From assembly GCF_014206875.1 (NCBI RefSeq), contig NZ_JACIJO010000002.1, positions 682,001-746,000 on the forward strand: 64,000 nt of DNA. The letters are read 5' to 3'. The notes beneath the pieces are model-generated. The model saw only the letters and a list, made by a program, of their open reading frames with translations. It was not told where the DNA came from and made no database searches. The DNA is from Algoriphagus iocasae. GTDB taxonomy: Bacteria > Bacteroidota > Bacteroidia > Cytophagales > Cyclobacteriaceae. Positions 44,835-54,064 of the stretch are shown here, piece by piece. Numbering within the stretch: the first letter of the stretch is position 1; every line of letters starts with the position of its first letter. The translations under genes and the position numbers were made by a program.

Positions 44835-46904
44835 TTATTTCCTCTTTTCGAATTCGGCTTTTGCTCCATCCAAAAACTCCGTAAAATTCTGGATATCGGT
44901 GTCGTAAGCATGAGGCTTAGCCAAAAGCTCTTCCTGATGATCTAGGATCACATAATAGGGCTGGGCGTTGTTGTTGAACTTGGTGATTTGAAAATCTGCA
45001 TTTTGCTTCCCGACAGTCTTCTTTACTTTTCCATCGTAGTCAGAAGTGTACCATTTATCTTCCGGAAGTTCCTGACGCTCGTCTATATAAAGCGCTACCA
45101 TGACGAAGTCATTTTTTAGTCTGGAAAGAACAGATGGGTCGGCCCAAACATTCTCTTCCATTTTCCGACAATTCACACAACCATGCCCCGTAAAGTCGAT
45201 TAGCAAAGGTTTGCCAGCTTTTTTTGCTGCTGCCAATGCCTGATCATAATCAAAATAACCTTGGATTCCATATGGGATTTCCAAAATGTCACTGTATAAA
45301 ACGTCTTCAGTCCTAGTGTCCTCCTCGTTTGATGATGCAGTGGAAGAGATGGTGAAATTCTGTGTGGTCATCGGAGGTAAGTACCCACTTAGAAGTTTCA
45401 GTGGAGCTCCGAATAGCCCAGGAATCATATAAATCACAAACATAAATGTGACCAAAGCTAAAAGCATCCTTGGAACACCTATTGATTCAACAGGCGAGTC
45501 ATGAGGCAATTTGATTTTGCCGAGTAGGTAAAAACCCAATGCTGCAAAAATGACAATCCAGATGACTAGGAATACGTCTCTATCTAAGATTCCCCAATGA
45601 TAAACCAAGTCGGCCATGGAAAGGAATTTGAATGCCAAGGCAAGTTCAAGGAAGCCCAAAACGACTTTCACTGAGTTTAACCAACCTCCGGATTTAGGAA
45701 GTGATTTCATCCATTCCGGGAAAATCGCAAACAACGTAAAGGGAATGGCGAATGCCAAAGAAAAGACAAACATTCCCAAAATAGGTTTTAGTAACTCTCC
45801 ACCTGCCGAAGAAATCAAAATCGATCCTACTATCGGTCCGGTACATGAAAAGGAAACCAAAACCAACGTAAATGCCATAAAGAACACTCCTGCAAGTCCT
45901 CCTTTTTCTGCTTTTTCATCTACCTTATTTACAAGCCCTGAAGGCAAGGTGATTTCAAACATTCCCAAAAAGGCTAGTGCGAAGAAGATAAAAACGCCGA
46001 AGAAAAAGAGATTGGGAAGCCAATGTGTGGCAAGCCAATTTGCAAATTCAGGGCCTTGGATTGCCGCTACAGCAGTACCAGCTACTGTGTAAATGGCAAT
46101 GATCGAAAGTCCATAAATAAATGCCTGACGGATTCCAGTGGCTCTGGATTTATTTCTTCCGGTAAAGAAAGTAACAGTCATTGGGATCATCGGGAACACG
46201 CAAGGCGTAAGCAAAGCAGCCAGCCCTGCCAGGAATGCCAATATCATAAACCCAATTAAGGATTCGTTCTGAGAAGTGTTTTCAACTGTAAATTCATTGG
46301 TTTCTGAAGTTGAAACCTGCTCATCGCTTTGTTCTGCTCCGGATTCAACTATTGCAAAAGGGCTTGCTTCCTCCGTATCTTCTGAAGATTCCACATCGGA
46401 AGTAACTGTACTTACGCCTGAAACCGCATCAAAAGTGATTTCAAATTCTTCCTCATAATTGATGCATTGTCCTGTCACATCTGAGCACATTTGGTATTCT
46501 AATGCTCCTTTGATGATTCCAGTGGCGGAAGTTGGCGTTAATTTTTGCTCAAACCTTCCTTTTCCCATGAAGTAGGTGACATCACCTTCCCAGGTTTCAT
46601 CAAACTTCTTTTTCGGATTAATTGCCTGAAGTGTGCCGTTGAGTTCGTAATCTTCCGAGTCCTCTAATTTTAGAACCGTCAAATTTGGCCCTAAATCCGG
46701 ATCGAAATCATTGGAATATACATACCACCCAATTGGAATTTGAGCCTCGAAAACCAAAGTTGCTTCCTCTCCGATTACCGTTTTTTCCGGAACTAGCTGA
46801 ATGGTCCACTTTGGAGGTGAAACAATTTGCCCTTTTGCAAAGGGGGTGAAGTTCAGAAACAAAAGTATTGCTACAGCGAACTGCAGAAATCTAGAGATTT
46901 TCAT
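44835..46904 (-). CDS. dsbD: Thiol:disulfide interchange protein DsbD
   Basis: A 689-residue membrane protein that carries electrons from cytoplasmic thioredoxin to periplasmic thiol proteins. A signal peptide leads to a DsbC-binding-like N-terminal beta domain (about 30-150), then eight helices of the transmembrane domain with its redox cysteines (LLTPCVFPMIPMT and SFSCTGPIVG), and a C-terminal thioredoxin domain with active site GCVNC (FTGHGCVNCRKM). The order is that of classic DsbD. It stands alone and could feed reducing power to the thioredoxin-fold protein at 49909-51129 and to cytochrome c maturation. Confidence 0.92.
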   Translation of the reverse strand: MKISRFLQFAVAILLFLNFTPFAKGQIVSPPKWTIQLVPEKTVIGEEATLVFEAQIPIGWYVYSNDFDPDLGPNLTVLKLEDSEDYELNGTLQAINPKKKFDETWEGDVTYFMGKGRFEQKLTPTSATGIIKGALEYQMCSDVTGQCINYEEEFEITFDAVSGVSTVTSDVESSEDTEEASPFAIVESGAEQSDEQVSTSETNEFTVENTSQNESLIGFMILAFLAGLAALLTPCVFPMIPMTVTFFTGRNKSRATGIRQAFIYGLSIIAIYTVAGTAVAAIQGPEFANWLATHWLPNLFFFGVFIFFALAFLGMFEITLPSGLVNKVDEKAEKGGLAGVFFMAFTLVLVSFSCTGPIVGSILISSAGGELLKPILGMFVFSLAFAIPFTLFAIFPEWMKSLPKSGGWLNSVKVVLGFLELALAFKFLSMADLVYHWGILDRDVFLVIWIVIFAALGFYLLGKIKLPHDSPVESIGVPRMLLALVTFMFVIYMIPGLFGAPLKLLSGYLPPMTTQNFTISSTASSNEEDTRTEDVLYSDILEIPYGIQGYFDYDQALAAAKKAGKPLLIDFTGHGCVNCRKMEENVWADPSVLSRLKNDFVMVALYIDERQELPEDKWYTSDYDGKVKKTVGKQNADFQITKFNNNAQPYYVILDHQEELLAKPHAYDTDIQNFTEFLDGAKAEFEKRK

Positions 46905-46958
46905 GTATTCGAGGATGATTGTATTCGAAAGGAATTAAAAGGTCAATAAGTTCCTGAA

Positions 46959-48347
46959 TTACTGATTACTTAAGGTTTTGAAATGCTTAAAGAAAGCTGC
47001 AATTGTTTCAATCCCAATGAAATAATTTGCTACACCATAATGTTCATTTGGAGAGTGAAGTGCATCCGTATCTAATCCAAAACCGAATAATATCGGATCT
47101 GTTTCCAGTTCTTTTTGGAACAAGGCAACAATCGGGATAGAACCACCTTCTCTGGTAGGAATAGGTCTTTTTCCAAAAGTTTCTTCCATAGCTTTTTCCG
47201 CAGCCTGATACCCAACTGAACTGTCAGAAACAACTGCCGGAGATCCGCCATGATGTGCTTTTACTTTGACAGTGACTGAAGCCGGAGCGATTGATCTAAA
47301 GTAGTCTTCAAATAGTTTGGAGATTTCATGCCAGTCCTGATCAGGAACCAAACGCATGGAGATTTTTGCAGAGGCCTTCGAAGGCAATACCGTTTTGGCA
47401 CCTTCTCCTATGTATCCACCCCAGATTCCATTCACATCCAGCGTAGGCCTGATGCCTACACGTTCGATGGTGGTGTAGCCTTTTTCGCCATGAACTTCAG
47501 CGATCTTCAATTTCTTTTTATACTCGTCCAGATCAAAAGGAGCTTCATTCAATCGAGCTCTTTGCTCAGCTGTTAACTCAGCTACTTTATCATAGAATCC
47601 TGGAATCGTGATATGATCATTTTCATCTTTCATGGATGCGATCATATCGCAAAGCACGTTGATTGGGTTTGCAACTGCTCCTCCATAAGTACCGGAGTGT
47701 AGATCACGGTTGGCTCCTGTTACCTCAACTTCCATATATGCCATACCACGAAGTCCGACCGTAATAGAAGGATCCTTCATGCTGATCATGTGGGTATCTG
47801 AAATTAGAATCACATCTGCTTTCAGTTTTTCTTTATTGTCAATGACGAACTTGTCTAAGTTGTCAGAACCTACTTCTTCCTCCCCTTCGATCATAAATTT
47901 TACATTGCAAGGCAAATCATTGGAAGCCATCATCGCTTCAAAAGCTTTCACATGCATGTAAAACTGTCCTTTATCATCAGCAGAACCTCTCGCAAAAATC
48001 GCCCCTTGAGGATGCTCTTCAGTTTTCTTGATCACTGGCTCAAAAGGAGGAGAATCCCATAACTCATAAGGATCTGCCGGCTGCACATCATAGTGTCCAT
48101 AAACTAACACGGTGGGCGCGCTTGGATCTATGATTTTTTCTCCGTAGACAATTGGATACCCTTTTGTCTGGCATATTTCTGCCGTGTCTGCTCCAGCTTT
48201 TATTAAACTTTCTTTTACAAATTCCGCTGCTGCAAAAACAGCATTTTTGAATTTTGGATCTGCACTGACAGATGGAATTCTGAGCAAGTCCAGCAATTCA
48301 TTTAGAAAGCGGTCTTTATTATTCTGAATAAAATTGGTAACAGACAT
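46959..48347 (-). CDS. M20-family dipeptidase
   Basis: A 462-residue zinc dipeptidase of the carnosinase-like M20 group. VLVYGHYDVQPADP and ARGSADDKGQFYMHVKA carry metal ligands, and FMIEGEEEVGS carries the catalytic Glu. The lid/dimer domain is about 200-340, with GGSIPIV and ALHSPNEHY near the end. It probably splits dipeptides in the cytoplasm, as no signal peptide is seen. A possible -7 element TAATTTTG lies on the minus strand at 48377-48384. Confidence 0.92.
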   Translation of the reverse strand: MSVTNFIQNNKDRFLNELLDLLRIPSVSADPKFKNAVFAAAEFVKESLIKAGADTAEICQTKGYPIVYGEKIIDPSAPTVLVYGHYDVQPADPYELWDSPPFEPVIKKTEEHPQGAIFARGSADDKGQFYMHVKAFEAMMASNDLPCNVKFMIEGEEEVGSDNLDKFVIDNKEKLKADVILISDTHMISMKDPSITVGLRGMAYMEVEVTGANRDLHSGTYGGAVANPINVLCDMIASMKDENDHITIPGFYDKVAELTAEQRARLNEAPFDLDEYKKKLKIAEVHGEKGYTTIERVGIRPTLDVNGIWGGYIGEGAKTVLPSKASAKISMRLVPDQDWHEISKLFEDYFRSIAPASVTVKVKAHHGGSPAVVSDSSVGYQAAEKAMEETFGKRPIPTREGGSIPIVALFQKELETDPILFGFGLDTDALHSPNEHYGVANYFIGIETIAAFFKHFKTLSNQ

Positions 48348-48451
48348 AGAAGTTTATAATTGGGTTGTACAAGCCTCAAAATTATCCTTTTAATGAGGAA
48401 TTGCCTACTTTAAATCTTACTTTTCTTCTTTTAGAAACTTCAATAAATCGA

Positions 48452-49429
48452 ATGAAAGCGATTCTTTACGAGCATTTTGGAATGCCGGATCAGTTAAAAT
48501 TTAAGGATGTCCCAAACCCCGAGCCTTTGGAAAATCAGGTTTTGATCGAAGTGAAAGCTTGTGGAGTAAATTTTCCAGACCTTTTGATCGTCCAAAATAA
48601 GTATCAGATTAAGCCGGAACTCCCTTTTTCGCCTGGAGGAGAAGTTGCTGGAAAAGTAATAGGAATGGGTAAGAAAGTAACCCATCTCAATATCGGTGAT
48701 TCGGTACTTGCTCTTTGCGGTTGGGGAGGATTTGCGGAGCAAATAGCAGTCAATCAAGACCGGGTGTTTAAAATTCCAGCAGCTCTAGATCCAAAATTAG
48801 CTGCTGCAACTTTGTATAATTTTGGTACTTCTTACCATGCGTTGAAAGACCGAGCAAATATACAGAAAGGGGAAACGCTTTTGGTTTTGGGTGCTTCGGG
48901 AGGAATCGGTTTAGCGGCGGTTGAACTTGGTAAAATAATGGGTGCAAAAGTGATTGCGGCTGCATCATCTTCAGAAAAACTGGAATTATGTCAAGATAGA
49001 GGAGCTGATTTGTTGATCAATTATGAAGAAGAAGATCTGAAAAGTAGAATCAAAGAACTTACGGATGGAAAAGGAGTAGATGTGATTTTGGATCCAGTAG
49101 GAGGGAAATTTACCGATGCTGCGATTCGCGGGATGGCTTGGAAAGGAATGTACCTGATCGTCGGGTTTGCAAGCGGTGATATCCCTAAAATTCCGATGAA
49201 CCTACCGCTGCTAAAAGGCTGCGAAATTGCCGGAGTCTTTTGGGGTCAGTTTTCGAAAATTGAGCCTGATAAAAATGCTGCAAATCTAGATCAACTCACC
49301 CATTGGTTAATAGAAGGGAAAATCAAAGGGCCAATTGTAAAAGAATATCCATTGAAAGATGCAAAAGGAGCATTAATGGATTTACAAGAACGTGATCACA
49401 TCCATAAATCGGTGATTATTGTTTCATGA
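48452..49429 (+). CDS. NADPH:quinone oxidoreductase / zinc-independent alcohol dehydrogenase family
   Basis: A 325-residue medium-chain dehydrogenase of the quinone oxidoreductase (CryZ-like) type. The NADPH-binding motif is GASGGIGLAAVELGK, and VKACGVNFPDLLIVQ and FSPGGEVAGKV are typical. Structural zinc cysteines are missing, as expected. It reduces quinones or enones. I use the ATG at 48452 (MKAILYEHFG) because a TTG 87 bases upstream adds a segment unlike the family. It converges on the OhrR-like gene with one base between stops, in an oxidative-stress neighbourhood. Confidence 0.9.
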   Translation: MKAILYEHFGMPDQLKFKDVPNPEPLENQVLIEVKACGVNFPDLLIVQNKYQIKPELPFSPGGEVAGKVIGMGKKVTHLNIGDSVLALCGWGGFAEQIAVNQDRVFKIPAALDPKLAAATLYNFGTSYHALKDRANIQKGETLLVLGASGGIGLAAVELGKIMGAKVIAAASSSEKLELCQDRGADLLINYEEEDLKSRIKELTDGKGVDVILDPVGGKFTDAAIRGMAWKGMYLIVGFASGDIPKIPMNLPLLKGCEIAGVFWGQFSKIEPDKNAANLDQLTHWLIEGKIKGPIVKEYPLKDAKGALMDLQERDHIHKSVIIVS

Positions 49430-49430
49430 T

Positions 49431-49862
49431 CTAATCGGATTTTAAGCTTTCCAGATTTTCTAAAAACTGATTTAGTGAAGATCCTAGAGCCGGAAATTTT
49501 TCTTCGGAAAGATCTTTCATTTCTTTCTCCAAATCTTCCAAAGCATTCTGCACTTTCGATTGGAGGGATTTGCCAGGGTAAGTCAATTCCACTCGAACAG
49601 TCCTTTCATCCTCCTCTCCCCGCTGTCTTTTGACATAATTTATTGCTTCCAGTTTTTTGAGTAGTGGAGTCAATGTTCCAGAATCCAAATGAAGTTTCTC
49701 ACCGATTTGCTTGACTAAAATTCCGTCGGTTTCCCATAAGATGCTTAAGGTGAGATATTGGGGATATGTCAAATTGAATTCTTTTAACCTAATCTGAATC
49801 AATTGAATCAGTAATCTAGATCCAGAATAAAGATCCAAGGATACTTGGTGCAAATAACTCAT
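49431..49862 (-). CDS. MarR-family regulator of the OhrR type, lacking the sensor cysteine
   Basis: A 143-residue winged-helix protein very close in pattern to OhrR: NLTYPQYLTLSILWE, EKLHLDSGTLTPLLKKLE and RGEEDERTVRVELT. OhrR senses organic peroxides through a Cys in the first helix, in a context like QLCFLLYASSR. The matching segment here is QVSLDLYSGSR, so Ser replaces Cys, and the whole protein has no Cys. An OhrR-box-like inverted repeat lies just upstream. It may respond to another signal or be constitutively DNA-bound. No ohr gene is adjacent. Confidence 0.85.
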   Translation of the reverse strand: MSYLHQVSLDLYSGSRLLIQLIQIRLKEFNLTYPQYLTLSILWETDGILVKQIGEKLHLDSGTLTPLLKKLEAINYVKRQRGEEDERTVRVELTYPGKSLQSKVQNALEDLEKEMKDLSEEKFPALGSSLNQFLENLESLKSD

Positions 49863-49880
49863 TTCTCTTTTAATTATATT

Positions 49881-49901
49881 TTATACAATTTAACTGTATA
49901 A
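49881..49901. promoter_or_regulatory. OhrR-box-like operator before the MarR/OhrR-type gene
   Basis: TTATACA (49881-49887) and TGTATAA (49895-49901) are 7-bp inverted arms around 7 bases. The core TACAATTTAACTGTA differs by one base from the TACAATT-N-AATTGTA pattern of known OhrR operators. It is 19 bases before the start codon, so self-regulation is likely. Confidence 0.65.
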
Positions 49902-49908
49902 GTCTAAA

Positions 49909-51129
49909 TTAAAAGTATCTACCAATCATTTTATGGTCAACGATGGCTTTTTTCAACTCCAATGCATCAATGGTTCCAGGAACGTAATAAGCAACATTTC
50001 CTCCCGGTTCGACAAGTAAAGTGATTGGAAGGCTTCCGTCCCAGTTTTCTCCCACAACTTTAATCACCTCATATTTATCTTCCGTGTCCATGATATAATT
50101 GGGAACTGCAGAAGCTTTGCCTTTCAGGAATTTCAGAGCTTTATCTTCATTTTCAGGACTGTCCATACTTACCGATACAAATTGAAAATCACGCTCCCCA
50201 AACATCCTTTGAAGCGTTACAAATTCAGGATATTCCACAATACATGGCCCACACCAAGTTGCCCAAAAATTAACTAGAAGAAGTTCATCCGTATTATTTT
50301 TCAATAGGTCAGCAAGGCCATTTGGTGAAAGCTTTTCGATGGTAACTTCTTTTTCCTTCCAGGCTTTATTGGTTTTAATGGTGTATTCGTTTTTCCATGC
50401 CCATTTCATCGAGCAGCCAAAAGCAGGGGTTTGCGCAATATCAGCAGGCAATGCTTTACCAGCCAAAGTCATATCAAGCGCATTTCTTAAATCCTCCGCT
50501 TGTCCGGTTCCCGGTTTTTCGGAAGCATCAATCCTTCCCGAATAGGTCAGTTTTCTATCCTTGTCAAAAACAAAAACATGAGGTGTGGCTGTAGGGCCAT
50601 ATGCCAATGAAAATTCATGTTTGTCTCCATCATAGAGATAAGGGAAATTATAAGATTTGTCTGCTGCGCGGATTTTCATCTCTTCATAGGTATCACTCAG
50701 GTCGGTATAGCCTAATTCTTCCGGCAAAATACCAATCGGGCTGTTTGAAGAGATTGCTACAAAAGCCACATTTTTATCCTTGTAATCATTTACGGTTTTC
50801 ATAAATCGATCCTCATAGGCTTGAGCTGTAGGGCAATGATTACAGGTGAAATTCACCACCAAAACATCTGCATCACTATAATCTGAAAGTTGATGGTATT
50901 TGCCATCTATTCCGGGTAGGTTAAAGTCCGGTGCATTGTCTCCAATAGCAAGTTTACCAACAGGTTGCTCCTCGACAGCAATCGGATTAGCGACAAATTC
51001 TACTGACATCGTTTCTTCTTCTGGCATTGCATCAGTGCTATTTTCTTCTTTTCCCGAACAGCGAGAAAGGAGAAACACCAAAAGCAGCATGATTTCAGCG
51101 AGCAAGATTATTTTCAACTTTGATTTCAT
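49909..51129 (-). CDS. Double thioredoxin-fold redox protein (peroxiredoxin-like plus TlpA-like)
   Basis: A 406-residue exported protein with a hydrophobic N-terminus and Cys24 in a poor lipobox (LSRCSG), so lipidation is uncertain. The first thioredoxin-fold domain (about 60-230) has CNHC at 96-99, as in AhpC/TSA-redoxin proteins with a peroxidase-like TCNHCPTAQAYEDR. The second (about 262-400) has WCGPC with Cys293 and Cys296, as in TlpA/ResA. An extra Cys239 lies in the linker. The protein probably handles disulfides or peroxides in the periplasm and may be re-reduced by DsbD. Confidence 0.87.
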   Translation of the reverse strand: MKSKLKIILLAEIMLLLVFLLSRCSGKEENSTDAMPEEETMSVEFVANPIAVEEQPVGKLAIGDNAPDFNLPGIDGKYHQLSDYSDADVLVVNFTCNHCPTAQAYEDRFMKTVNDYKDKNVAFVAISSNSPIGILPEELGYTDLSDTYEEMKIRAADKSYNFPYLYDGDKHEFSLAYGPTATPHVFVFDKDRKLTYSGRIDASEKPGTGQAEDLRNALDMTLAGKALPADIAQTPAFGCSMKWAWKNEYTIKTNKAWKEKEVTIEKLSPNGLADLLKNNTDELLLVNFWATWCGPCIVEYPEFVTLQRMFGERDFQFVSVSMDSPENEDKALKFLKGKASAVPNYIMDTEDKYEVIKVVGENWDGSLPITLLVEPGGNVAYYVPGTIDALELKKAIVDHKMIGRYF

Positions 51130-51162
51130 AGAGTGGGTTAATTTGGGGCTGATGTAATCTAA

Positions 51163-52470
51163 TTAGGCTAGTTTATAGCCATTTTGATAAACATAGTGCT
51201 TGTGTGTATTTGCTTCAAAATCATCAATGAATTCCTGTTTCATAGGATCCCATTTCAGCGGTCTACCTAAAACATTGGCAATATTACCAAGTGTACAGGC
51301 TGTGCAGGTACTATGTCCAATTTCTACAGGAACTACAGGATCCTTTCGCATCAAAATTGAATCAATAAAATCTACATGATGAGCTCCAAAGCTGGTTTCT
51401 TCGTTTGAGAATTTTCTTTCACAGCTGGCAACATTTGTATCATATTGACCTCTGGAAACTTTTATCCATCCTTTTTCACCAAAGAATTTTACTCCTTGCC
51501 TGCCCTCGTCAAAAGGAGTGATGAGCATTTTTACTCCATTGGAATAATGATAAGTCAGTGGTGTAGAATCCGTACCGGGAATAATTTCAATTGGTCCGTT
51601 TCGGTCCATTCCGATTCCCCATTGGGCAATGTCAATCATATGCGCTCCCCAATCTGTCATCAGTCCGCCTCCCGTTTCCTGATACCATCTCCAGGCTCCC
51701 CAGACTTTTTCATTTTGTTCAGGATTTAAACTGATCGGAGGATTGAGTTCCTCATTGTAATGGATATCTGGAAGTGGTCCAATCCAAGTTTTCCAATCTA
51801 ATCCAGCAGGTATTTCCTGCTTTGGCAAATCATAAGGTTTTGGATGTGGAGGCGTTCCCACATGTACCAAAACCTCAGAGATTTTACCGAGATTTCCCTT
51901 TTGAACCATCCTTACGGCATGTTGGAAATTGGCGGCAGATCGTTGCATACTGCCAACAGCTAAAATGATGCTGTTTGATCTTACTGCTTTGATGAGCTCT
52001 TGCCCTTCCTGAATCGTGAAAGTCAGAGGTTTTTCTAGATAAATGTCTTTTCCGGCATGGCAGGCATCGATCGCCATCATGGCATGCCAGTGATCCGGAG
52101 AAGCAATCACCACTGCATCCACATCAGGATTTTCAAGTAGTTTTTTGTAATCAGAGTAAAGAGTTACTTCTTTTCCTTCCCGTTTTTGATCTGAATAATT
52201 TTTTGCAACCCGATTTTTAAATCTCTCCAATTTGATTTGATAGACATCAGCACCTGCTATGACATCGACTGCTGGGTTTTTCATCATGTTATTGAGCAAT
52301 CCCATGGCTTGTCTACCGACACCGATAAATCCTAATCGCACTTTACCTGAGTCAGGACTTATGATAGAGCTACTATTTGCATATGAGAAAGTGGAGAGGG
52401 AGCTGAGTCCTAAGGTGCCTAAAATAGATGCACCAAGAAATTTCCTTCGTGAAAAAGAAGAGTTACTCAT
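51163..52470 (-). CDS. Gfo/Idh/MocA-family oxidoreductase with Tat signal
   Basis: A 435-residue NAD(P)-dependent oxidoreductase. A twin-arginine signal (SRRKFLGAS) suggests export in folded form. The Rossmann motif is GFIGVGRQAMG, and the catalytic Lys is in DIYLEKPLTF. The C-terminal domain ends with THKHYVYQNGYK. In Bacteroidota such Tat-exported members act on sugars or inositols; the substrate is unknown. It is divergent from oxyR across a 175-bp gap with two inverted repeats. Confidence 0.88.
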   Translation of the reverse strand: MSNSSFSRRKFLGASILGTLGLSSLSTFSYANSSSIISPDSGKVRLGFIGVGRQAMGLLNNMMKNPAVDVIAGADVYQIKLERFKNRVAKNYSDQKREGKEVTLYSDYKKLLENPDVDAVVIASPDHWHAMMAIDACHAGKDIYLEKPLTFTIQEGQELIKAVRSNSIILAVGSMQRSAANFQHAVRMVQKGNLGKISEVLVHVGTPPHPKPYDLPKQEIPAGLDWKTWIGPLPDIHYNEELNPPISLNPEQNEKVWGAWRWYQETGGGLMTDWGAHMIDIAQWGIGMDRNGPIEIIPGTDSTPLTYHYSNGVKMLITPFDEGRQGVKFFGEKGWIKVSRGQYDTNVASCERKFSNEETSFGAHHVDFIDSILMRKDPVVPVEIGHSTCTACTLGNIANVLGRPLKWDPMKQEFIDDFEANTHKHYVYQNGYKLA

Positions 52471-52549
52471 GAGGTTGTGTTTTGGGTTTTTGATTGGTAA
52501 TCAAGAATATGACGAATAAATTACTGTTTTTCCTGAGATAAGAGAAATT

Positions 52550-52562
52550 TTAGCTAAGCTAA
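52550..52562. promoter_or_regulatory. T-N11-A LysR-type box between oxyR and the Gfo/Idh gene
   Basis: TTAGCTAAGCTAA is a palindrome around one central A and fits the T-N11-A LysR box. It is about halfway in the divergent gap. Binding by the adjacent OxyR is inferred. Confidence 0.4.
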
Positions 52563-52606
52563 TTAATTCATGGCTAGAGGGCAATCTTCAAATGTCAAGC
52601 ATGGAT

Positions 52607-52637
52607 ATTAGAAATATTTTTACTTTTAATTTCTAAT
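52607..52637. promoter_or_regulatory. Inverted repeat directly before oxyR
   Basis: ATTAGAAAT (52607-52615) and ATTTCTAAT (52629-52637) are perfect 9-bp arms with 13 bases between, ending 8 bases before the oxyR ATG. It may be an autoregulatory site or a leader hairpin over the ribosome-binding region. Confidence 0.45.
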
Positions 52638-52645
52638 TTCACCGT

Positions 52646-53578
52646 ATGACTATCCAACAACTCGAATACCTCATCGCAGTAGATAAACATCGACATTTTG
52701 GACATGCAGCTGAGAGTTGCTTTGTGACACAACCGACCTTAAGTGCTCAGCTTAGTAAATTGGAAAGAGAACTGGGGGTGATACTTTTTGATAGGAGTAA
52801 GATGCCTGTAATTCCTACAGAAATTGGAGTTCAGATTATTGCCCAAGCCAAGAAAGTGGTTTCTGAAACCAAAGGGATTCTAGAATTAGTAGCGAATCTC
52901 AAAGGAGATATTTCAGGAGTGATCAAATTGGGGATAATTCCGACTCTTGCTCCGTATTTGTTGCACTTATTTATCCGGAAGTTTTTGGAAAAATACCCAA
53001 AGGTGAAGATGGAAGTTCAGGAGATGGTGACGGAAGAAATAGTCCGAAAGGTTAAAAATGATGAGTTGGATTTGGGTATTGTTGTGACTCCATTGCAAGA
53101 GCCAGGGATATTAGAAAAGCCAATGTTTTATGAGAAGTTTTATGCCTATCTATCCAAAGATCATCCGCTTTTAAAAGAGAAAGAGTTTAGACCAGAAATG
53201 GTAAAACAGCAAGACCTTTGGATTTTGCAGCAGGGCCATTGCTTCCGAGATCAAGTCATCAACCTTTGTGATCAAAGTTTGAGCGGACCAAGCAATTTTC
53301 ACTATGAAAGTGGTTCGCTGGAAGGCTTAAAAAACATGGTGAATAAATACCAAGGGATTACCTTATTGCCTGAATTGGCGACGTTTGATTTGACCGATGA
53401 GGAGAAGACAAGAATCAGACCTTTTGCTGGCAATCCTCCTATTCGTGAGGTCAGTATTATTTTGAACCGAAGCTACCTGAAGCAAAAACTTGTGGAGCTA
53501 TTGTACATTCAGATCACTGACGAAATTCCATCTGAAATGACTTCCAAATCGCATGGAAAAATCGTCAGGTTTAAATAA
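52646..53578 (+). CDS. oxyR: Hydrogen peroxide-responsive LysR regulator OxyR
   Basis: A 310-residue LysR-type regulator. The N-terminal helix-turn-helix (QQLEYLIAVDKHRHFGHAAE, QPTLSAQLSKLERELG) is followed by the sensor domain. The redox pair is Cys199 and Cys208 (GHCFRDQVINLC), at the same numbers as in E. coli OxyR. It would form a disulfide with H2O2 and activate antioxidant genes. Candidate targets nearby include the double redoxin. Its stop abuts the convergent NlpE-like gene. Confidence 0.93.
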   Translation: MTIQQLEYLIAVDKHRHFGHAAESCFVTQPTLSAQLSKLERELGVILFDRSKMPVIPTEIGVQIIAQAKKVVSETKGILELVANLKGDISGVIKLGIIPTLAPYLLHLFIRKFLEKYPKVKMEVQEMVTEEIVRKVKNDELDLGIVVTPLQEPGILEKPMFYEKFYAYLSKDHPLLKEKEFRPEMVKQQDLWILQQGHCFRDQVINLCDQSLSGPSNFHYESGSLEGLKNMVNKYQGITLLPELATFDLTDEEKTRIRPFAGNPPIREVSIILNRSYLKQKLVELLYIQITDEIPSEMTSKSHGKIVRFK

Positions 53579-54046
53579 TCAGGGTTTTTTATGAAGAATA
53601 TAGTGGTCGGCCAAATCTCCTTCGATCATATTTCCTGATCTATCCAATTGCCAAATTTGATTTTCTCCTACTTTAAACTGGGTTGGCGCAAATTTGACTC
53701 CTTCTAAAATCACTTTTGAGCCTGTTTCATCCCATTTGAAAGTTCCATTATATGTTTCTTCCAAAGCATCGTTTCTTCCCAGGTAATTAGTGACTATGAA
53801 AAAAGTCATGTCTTTATTCAAAGTCAGCGTTGTTTCGATCCCACTGCAATCTGCACAAGGTACAACCCCTGAATAAGTTCCATCCCAGTCCAATGAAGTC
53901 ATGGAATTATCGCCAATTGGCAAACCCTCTTTATTTGTTAAAGTGCTATGCTCTTCCTTTTGGGCTGTTTCAGTGAGTTTTTTTTCTGAGCATGATGCAA
54001 TGCCAATCGAAATGAAAAGGATCAATAGGTAATAAGAGTACTTCAT
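53579..54046 (-). CDS. NlpE-like copper-resistance/envelope-stress lipoprotein
   Basis: A 155-residue lipoprotein (Cys19 in IASCSEK) with the NlpE N-terminal domain: TYSGVVPCADCSGIETTLTL followed by a beta-barrel pattern ending DHYILHKK. The CxxC-like CADC is the possible metal-binding or redox site. In E. coli NlpE signals surface and copper stress via Cpx; here Cpx partners are not seen and the second NlpE domain is missing. A good promoter lies just upstream. Confidence 0.87.
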   Translation of the reverse strand: MKYSYYLLILFISIGIASCSEKKLTETAQKEEHSTLTNKEGLPIGDNSMTSLDWDGTYSGVVPCADCSGIETTLTLNKDMTFFIVTNYLGRNDALEETYNGTFKWDETGSKVILEGVKFAPTQFKVGENQIWQLDRSGNMIEGDLADHYILHKKP

Positions 54047-54064
54047 TTTTTAATTGGATTGTTA

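Noticed and set aside
45616..46092. A 158-codon rightward frame
   Set aside because: It is antisense to the DsbD membrane domain.
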